A DNA stretch of 34,062 bases from an uncultured Lachnospiraceae bacterium. Its GTDB lineage: Bacteria; Bacillota; Clostridia; Lachnospirales; Lachnospiraceae. Where the stretch lies: NCBI GenBank assembly GCA_910587105.1, contig CAJUMB010000039.1:1-34062 (forward strand). Direction: 5' to 3'. Shown here piece by piece: positions 30,813-34,062 of the stretch. Within the stretch, counting starts at the first letter, position 1. The number at the start of each line of letters is the position of its first letter. Made by a program: the position numbers and the translations under genes. The notes beneath the pieces were generated by a model. The model saw only the letters and a program-made list of their open reading frames with translations. It had not been told where the DNA came from and made no database searches.

Positions 30813-31712
30813 TTAAAGGTGATGAACACTTTCGCGATAACGCCGTAATTCATCTTCTCCCGTATTTTCTATAATCTCATCGAGAAATGCCAGAAGATTT
30901 TCTCTGTCCCTGGGCAGCTCCCCCTGTATCTGAAATGCGTTGGATGCACCAAGGGCGGCAAAAACTGTGGGAATTTCCAGATGCTCCACCAACGTTCTGA
31001 CTTCTTGATATTTCTCTGTTTCGCTTTCCTCCTGCCAGGTTCCCCGCTGAATCTCCTGATACAGAATGGAATCCGGATAGATGGTCAACATATTTGCACC
31101 CACTATTATAGGATGCAGCTGGCTGCACACAGCAGCCGTGGCTCTTGCCCCTGCCTCTCCACGTCCCGCGCCGGATATTCCTGCCAGATAAAAGAAATTG
31201 TAACGGATGCCTGCCTGGTCCAGACGGTGGCACTGTTTCAGAATATCTTCCGCCAGATAGCCCTTATTCATAAAACGCAGTGCCTCATCGTCCGCTGTTT
31301 CGATACCGATTGTCAGCCCATCATACCCGGCTTCACGAAGGGATACGAGTTCTTCGTCTGTTTTCAAAGTGATATCTGTCACCCTGGCAAAGCTTCCGAT
31401 TGTATCCATTTCCGGAAAGTATGTATGAATCAGTCCTGCAATCTTCATCAGCTTTTCATATTTTAATACAAATGGATTCGCCCCTGTCAGGAATGTCCGG
31501 GACACTTCATGCCCTCCCAGACTTCTATATATTTCCTGAGCTTCTTTTAAATCCTCTTCAATATTCTGGAATGGTGACATTCTGAATGAGAACGGCAGGT
31601 CTGCGTACAATGTACAGAATTTACATTTGTGATGTGTACAGCCTGCGGTAACTTCCAAAAGCAGTGAAGATGCCTCATAGGGAGGCCTCCATATGGTTCC
31701 TGTGTAATGCAT
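30813..31712 (-). CDS. Radical SAM protein of unknown specificity
   Basis: A 299-residue protein with iron-sulfur cysteines at 25, 30 and 33 (GCTHHKCKFC, i.e. CX4CX2C spacing). A SAM-binding region with GLTIGIETADDEALRFMNKG follows, similar to the GxIxGxxE motif. The first lines TIWRPPYEASSLLLEVTAGC and later LAGISGAGRGEAGARA recall Elp3/HemN-like SAM enzymes of unknown function. Such proteins generate a 5'-deoxyadenosyl radical; the substrate is not evident. AGGAGG lies 8 nt before the ATG. It diverges from the HxlR-type regulator, a possible controller. It lacks a visible accessory C-terminal cluster motif. Confidence 0.85.
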   Translation of the reverse strand: MHYTGTIWRPPYEASSLLLEVTAGCTHHKCKFCTLYADLPFSFRMSPFQNIEEDLKEAQEIYRSLGGHEVSRTFLTGANPFVLKYEKLMKIAGLIHTYFPEMDTIGSFARVTDITLKTDEELVSLREAGYDGLTIGIETADDEALRFMNKGYLAEDILKQCHRLDQAGIRYNFFYLAGISGAGRGEAGARATAAVCSQLHPIIVGANMLTIYPDSILYQEIQRGTWQEESETEKYQEVRTLVEHLEIPTVFAALGASNAFQIQGELPRDRENLLAFLDEIIENTGEDELRRYRESVHHL

Positions 31713-31904
31713 GATTCTTTCCTCCTGCTAATTATATGGACTCTGGGAGTCTCTTTGTTCCTGATTTTGTAAGATGATTTTCTGTCATATTTTACTCTTC
31801 GGATATCCGTGTGTGACATTAAAATACTCCCATTCGTTTATAGAATCAAGTACTGTTTTTTTATAGGATTAGTTCTATTTTTCATACTATGTATCTTTTT
31901 ATTA
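31713..31904. other. Divergent intergenic region, radical SAM side
   Basis: AT-rich. It contains a small hairpin GACTC-TGG-GAGTC (about 31740-31752) in the radical SAM leader. A possible minus-strand promoter has TTGATT, a 17-nt spacer and TATTTT upstream of that gene. No coding sequence is supported. Confidence 0.35.
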
Positions 31905-31933
31905 TTGATTTTTCCCCACTAACAGAATATACT
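31905..31933 (+). promoter_or_regulatory. Promoter of the HxlR-type gene
   Basis: TTGATT (31905-31910), 17-nt spacer, TATACT (31928-31933), giving a leader of about 70 nt. Confidence 0.75.
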
Positions 31934-32010
31934 GATAAAGTATTTTGAGATTGTCTTTAATACATTGTTTCAGAAAAGAATCCCTACAGAAACGGAAAAC
32001 ACATAACAAT

Positions 32011-32382
32011 ATGGCAGAAAATAAATTCAGCAATAAAGATGTGACTGCCCGCTGTGTTCCTATGAGCCGGCTGCAGTCTGTAATCGGCGGCAAATGGAAA
32101 ATTTTAATTTTGTGGTATGTATCTTTTTACAAAGTCCAGCGGTTCGGAGAGCTGATGCGCCGTCTTGACGGTATCACCCAGTCCACTCTGACAAAACAGC
32201 TGCGGGAACTGGAAAGCGATGGATTTCTTCACAGAGAAGTTTATAAAGAAATCCCGCCGAAGGTAGAATATTCCCTGACCGAGATGGGAAAAAGCTTTAT
32301 CCCTGTACTGCAGACAATGATGACCTGGAGTGAATCGTACCTTTGCCCTGATTATAAAAGTCCCTATGAAAAACATCCATAA
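32011..32382 (+). CDS. HxlR-family winged-helix regulator
   Basis: A 123-residue regulator. It has a conserved Cys near the start (TARCVPM, residue 15) and a winged helix with VIGGKWKILILWYVS, LRRLDGITQSTLTKQLRELE-type core and KVEYSLTEMGKSF. HxlR proteins often sense electrophiles or redox stress through that cysteine. The ATG at 32011 is chosen at the family's usual N-terminus; no good ribosome binding site precedes it, and upstream TTG codons are possible. It diverges from the radical SAM gene, its most likely target, and lies 97 nt before guaA, which has its own promoter. Confidence 0.9.
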   Translation: MAENKFSNKDVTARCVPMSRLQSVIGGKWKILILWYVSFYKVQRFGELMRRLDGITQSTLTKQLRELESDGFLHREVYKEIPPKVEYSLTEMGKSFIPVLQTMMTWSESYLCPDYKSPYEKHP

Positions 32383-32418
32383 ACGACTGCATCATTTTGT
32401 CTATTTTCCATTTTTTCT

Positions 32419-32447
32419 TTGCAAGAACACATACGTTTTGCTATAAT
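32419..32447 (+). promoter_or_regulatory. Promoter of guaA
   Basis: TTGCAA (32419-32424), 17-nt spacer, perfect TATAAT (32442-32447). The start site would be about 25 nt before the ATG, leaving no room for a purine riboswitch. Confidence 0.88.
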
Positions 32448-32479
32448 GAAGCAAATAAAAGAGAAGGAGACCATCCCCT

Positions 32480-33772
32480 ATGAAACAGGATTTAATCGTA
32501 ATTCTGGATTTGGGCAGCACACAGAACACTGTAATCGCCCGTGAAATCCGTGACCTGGGTGTATACAGTGAGATCCACCCCCACGATATCACAGCAGAAA
32601 CTCTGAAAAGTTTTGATAATGTAAAAGGTATTATTTTAAATGGCGGTGAAAACCGTGTAGTAGACGGACAGGCAGTCGAAATCAGCCCTGAGCTTTATCA
32701 GCTGGACTGCCCTATGATTTCCATTGACTACCCCCAGTCCCAATGCAGCACACAGTTTTCTAAACTCCCAAGCCAGGATGAACTGAAAAAATTTATCTTC
32801 GAAGACTGCAGGGCAGAGGCCAACTGGAACATGAAAAATTTCATCGAGGACCAAGTCCAGCTGATCCGTCAGCAGGTCAAAGATAAAAAAGTACTGCTGG
32901 CATTGTCCGGCGGGGTGGATTCCTCTGTGGTGGCCGCCATGCTGATTAAGGCAATCGGACAACAATTGGTATGTGTCCATGTCAATCATGGATTAATGCG
33001 TAAAAATGAATCAGAAAGCGTTGTAAAAGTATTCCGTGACGAACTTCATGCTAATCTCATCTATGTTGATGCCTCTGAACGTTTTCTCGGCAAATTAAAA
33101 GATGTGGCAGACCCTGAACAAAAACGAAAAATCATCGGCGGTGAATTTATCCGCGTTTTCGAGGAGGAAGCCCGGAAACTGGAGGGAATTGATTTTCTGG
33201 GTCAGGGAACCATATATCCTGACATCATTGAGAGCGGTACAAAAACAGCAAAAATGGTAAAATCCCACCACAATGTAGGTGGACTTCCCGAAGACCTGAA
33301 ATTCCAGCTGGTAGAACCATTAAAGCAGCTATTCAAAGATGAAGTGCGCGCCTGCGGTGTTGAACTGGGTCTTCCCCATGATATGGTTTACCGCCAGCCC
33401 TTCCCCGGCCCCGGCCTCGGAGTAAGATGTCTGGGCGCGATTACCAAAGACCGTTTGACCGCAGTCCGTGAATCCGACGCGATTCTCAGAGAAGAATTTG
33501 CAAAAGCAGGACTGGACAAGAAGGTGTGGCAGTACTTTACCGTAGTACCGGACTTTAAGTCTGTGGGTATGAAAAATAATGCCCGGGTATTTGAATATAT
33601 GGTAATTATCCGTGCCATCAATACCATTGACGCAATGACCGCATCCATTGAAAAGGTGGATTGGAATGTGCTGGAACGAATTACAGAGCGGATTCTGGCT
33701 GAGGTGGAGAATGTGAATCGGGTGTGCTATGATATGAGTCCGAAGCCTCCGGCTACGATTGAGTTCGAGTGA
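32480..33772 (+). CDS. guaA: GMP synthase with truncated, Cys-less glutaminase domain
   Basis: Converts XMP to GMP. The 430-residue protein is about 85-90 shorter than normal GuaA (about 510-520). The C-terminal two-thirds are intact: PP-loop SGGVDSS (143-149), GQGTIYPDIIESGT, KSHHNVGGLPEDLKF, YRQPFPGPGLGVR and the dimerisation end SKPPATIEFE-like. The N-terminal domain keeps LGVYSEIHPHDIT and GIILNGGE. At the place of the nucleophile elbow (GICYGMQ) it has SIDYPQ, with Asp83 for Cys, and jumps at about residue 100 to KKFIFEDC. The catalytic Cys, His and Glu are therefore absent. It should use free ammonia or a separate amidotransferase. GGAG lies 10 nt before the ATG. Confidence 0.92.
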   Translation: MKQDLIVILDLGSTQNTVIAREIRDLGVYSEIHPHDITAETLKSFDNVKGIILNGGENRVVDGQAVEISPELYQLDCPMISIDYPQSQCSTQFSKLPSQDELKKFIFEDCRAEANWNMKNFIEDQVQLIRQQVKDKKVLLALSGGVDSSVVAAMLIKAIGQQLVCVHVNHGLMRKNESESVVKVFRDELHANLIYVDASERFLGKLKDVADPEQKRKIIGGEFIRVFEEEARKLEGIDFLGQGTIYPDIIESGTKTAKMVKSHHNVGGLPEDLKFQLVEPLKQLFKDEVRACGVELGLPHDMVYRQPFPGPGLGVRCLGAITKDRLTAVRESDAILREEFAKAGLDKKVWQYFTVVPDFKSVGMKNNARVFEYMVIIRAINTIDAMTASIEKVDWNVLERITERILAEVENVNRVCYDMSPKPPATIEFE

Positions 33773-33895
33773 TGAAATGGAATTTGAGAACCTAGTATTT
33801 ATGCGGGTTGCAAGCAAATTTGTTTAGGAACTGGCAACGATTTGGCAACATTTTAGGTATCACTCACTGAATAAAAGAATACTTCAATAACAGAA
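33773..33895. other. Region after guaA with GGCAAC repeats
   Basis: Just after the stop, ATGGAATTTGAG resembles the guaA 3' end ATTGAGTTCGAG. Further on GGCAAC occurs twice, at 33833-33838 and 33844-33849, an 11-nt step. The 3' end of guaA is a known integration site for integrative elements, so this may be an attachment-site region. No gene is visible here. Confidence 0.35.
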
Positions 33896-33946
33896 AAACC
33901 TTACTGATTTTCAGAAATGACAACTGAAAATTGGTAAGGTTTTTTG
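33894..33946. terminator. Strong hairpin terminator between guaA and the last gene
   Basis: AAACCTTACTGATTTTCAG (33896-33914) pairs with CTGAAAATTGGTAAGGTTT (33924-33942), 19 bp with one or two mismatches and a 9-nt loop. A-rich DNA precedes it and a T-run follows, so it can act on both strands. Confidence 0.85.
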
Positions 33947-33949
33947 CGT

Positions 33950-34062
33950 TCATTTTTTCTTCTTACGCTTTGTTTCTTTCTTTTCTGCGCTTTCGGATTC
34001 CTTAGCCGCTTCATTGATGAAGTCAAACAATTCTTGCGGAGGAACCTTTGCCCAGATTTGGT
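33950..34062 (-). CDS. C-terminal end of an unidentified minus-strand gene
   Basis: The last 36 residues and the stop of a gene that enters from beyond the window. It reads QIWAKVPPQELFDFINEA and ends in a Lys/Arg-rich tail (ETKRKKKK). I do not recognise it. The charged tail and its position beside guaA are compatible with a mobile-element protein, but this is inference. The start, length and domains lie outside the window. Confidence 0.6.
   Translation of the reverse strand, partial: QIWAKVPPQELFDFINEAAKESESAEKKETKRKKKK

Noticed and set aside
32383..32479. Purine riboswitch ahead of guaA
   Set aside because: The promoter leaves a leader of only about 25 nt, too short for an aptamer.
1..34062. 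CRISPR array, insertion sequence transposase or rRNA genes
   Set aside because: No regularly spaced repeats, transposase-like protein or rRNA sequence could be found in the window.

Overview
The window looks like a chromosomal segment of a Gram-positive, low-to-mid GC anaerobe of the class Clostridia, most likely a Lachnospiraceae (Blautia-like) gut bacterium. The reasons are the HrcA/CIRCE-controlled hrcA-grpE-dnaK-dnaJ cluster, Firmicutes-type ThiI without a rhodanese domain, ClpC and CarD homologues, YtrA-type GntR regulators, consensus TTGACA/TATAAT promoters with 17-bp spacers, and strong GGAGG ribosome binding sites. The genus is an inference from these traits and was not tested by any search.

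Layout. 1-4313 (minus): RNA/protein modification genes prmA-rsmE-cysteine desulfurase-thiI. 4347-6180 (minus): an AEC-family transporter and a secreted cysteine-peptidase-like protein with a Big_2 domain, lying between prmA and the heat-shock genes. 6334-11186 (minus): hrcA-grpE-dnaK-dnaJ behind a strong promoter and a perfect CIRCE element. 11414-13591 (minus): an MtaA/URO-D-family protein and a DeoR regulator with shared TGTTTG half-sites. 13743-14393 (plus): trmB. 15008-15080: tRNA-Lys(CTT). 15197-16687 (minus): rhamnulokinase-type kinase. 17124-17651 (plus): CarD-family regulator, convergent with clpC (17685-20141, minus), which is preceded by a YtrA-type GntR regulator. 20949-22970 (minus): a TIM-barrel sugar isomerase/epimerase-like gene and a LacI regulator, with a LacI-like operator inside the isomerase promoter. 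23244-26402 (minus): a polytopic membrane protein, a YciI-like protein and oligoendopeptidase F. 26422-26733 (minus): a decayed metallo-beta-lactamase-fold gene. 26893-28467 (plus): a potassium channel fused to Rossmann and RyR-like domains. 28840-30718 (plus): a GntR-ABC ATPase-permease operon behind a perfect 36-bp palindrome. 30813-31712 (minus): radical SAM protein, divergent from an HxlR regulator (32011-32382, plus). 32480-33772 (plus): guaA with a gutted glutaminase domain, followed by a possible mobile-element junction and the end of a minus-strand gene.

How the genes work together. The desulfurase probably supplies persulfide sulfur to ThiI for 4-thiouridine in tRNA. HrcA represses its own chaperone operon through CIRCE. 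The DeoR, LacI and GntR genes each sit beside their probable targets, and plausible operators can be read in the promoters. Short dispersed repeats with the core TAGAGCGTGT occur in at least six intergenic places, and at 30742-30809 two of them form a bidirectional terminator.

The most notable items are the GMP synthase lacking its glutaminase catalytic residues, the K+ channel-RyR fusion, the 36-bp palindromic operator, the dispersed repeat family, and two promoters whose -35 boxes sit in hairpin loops.
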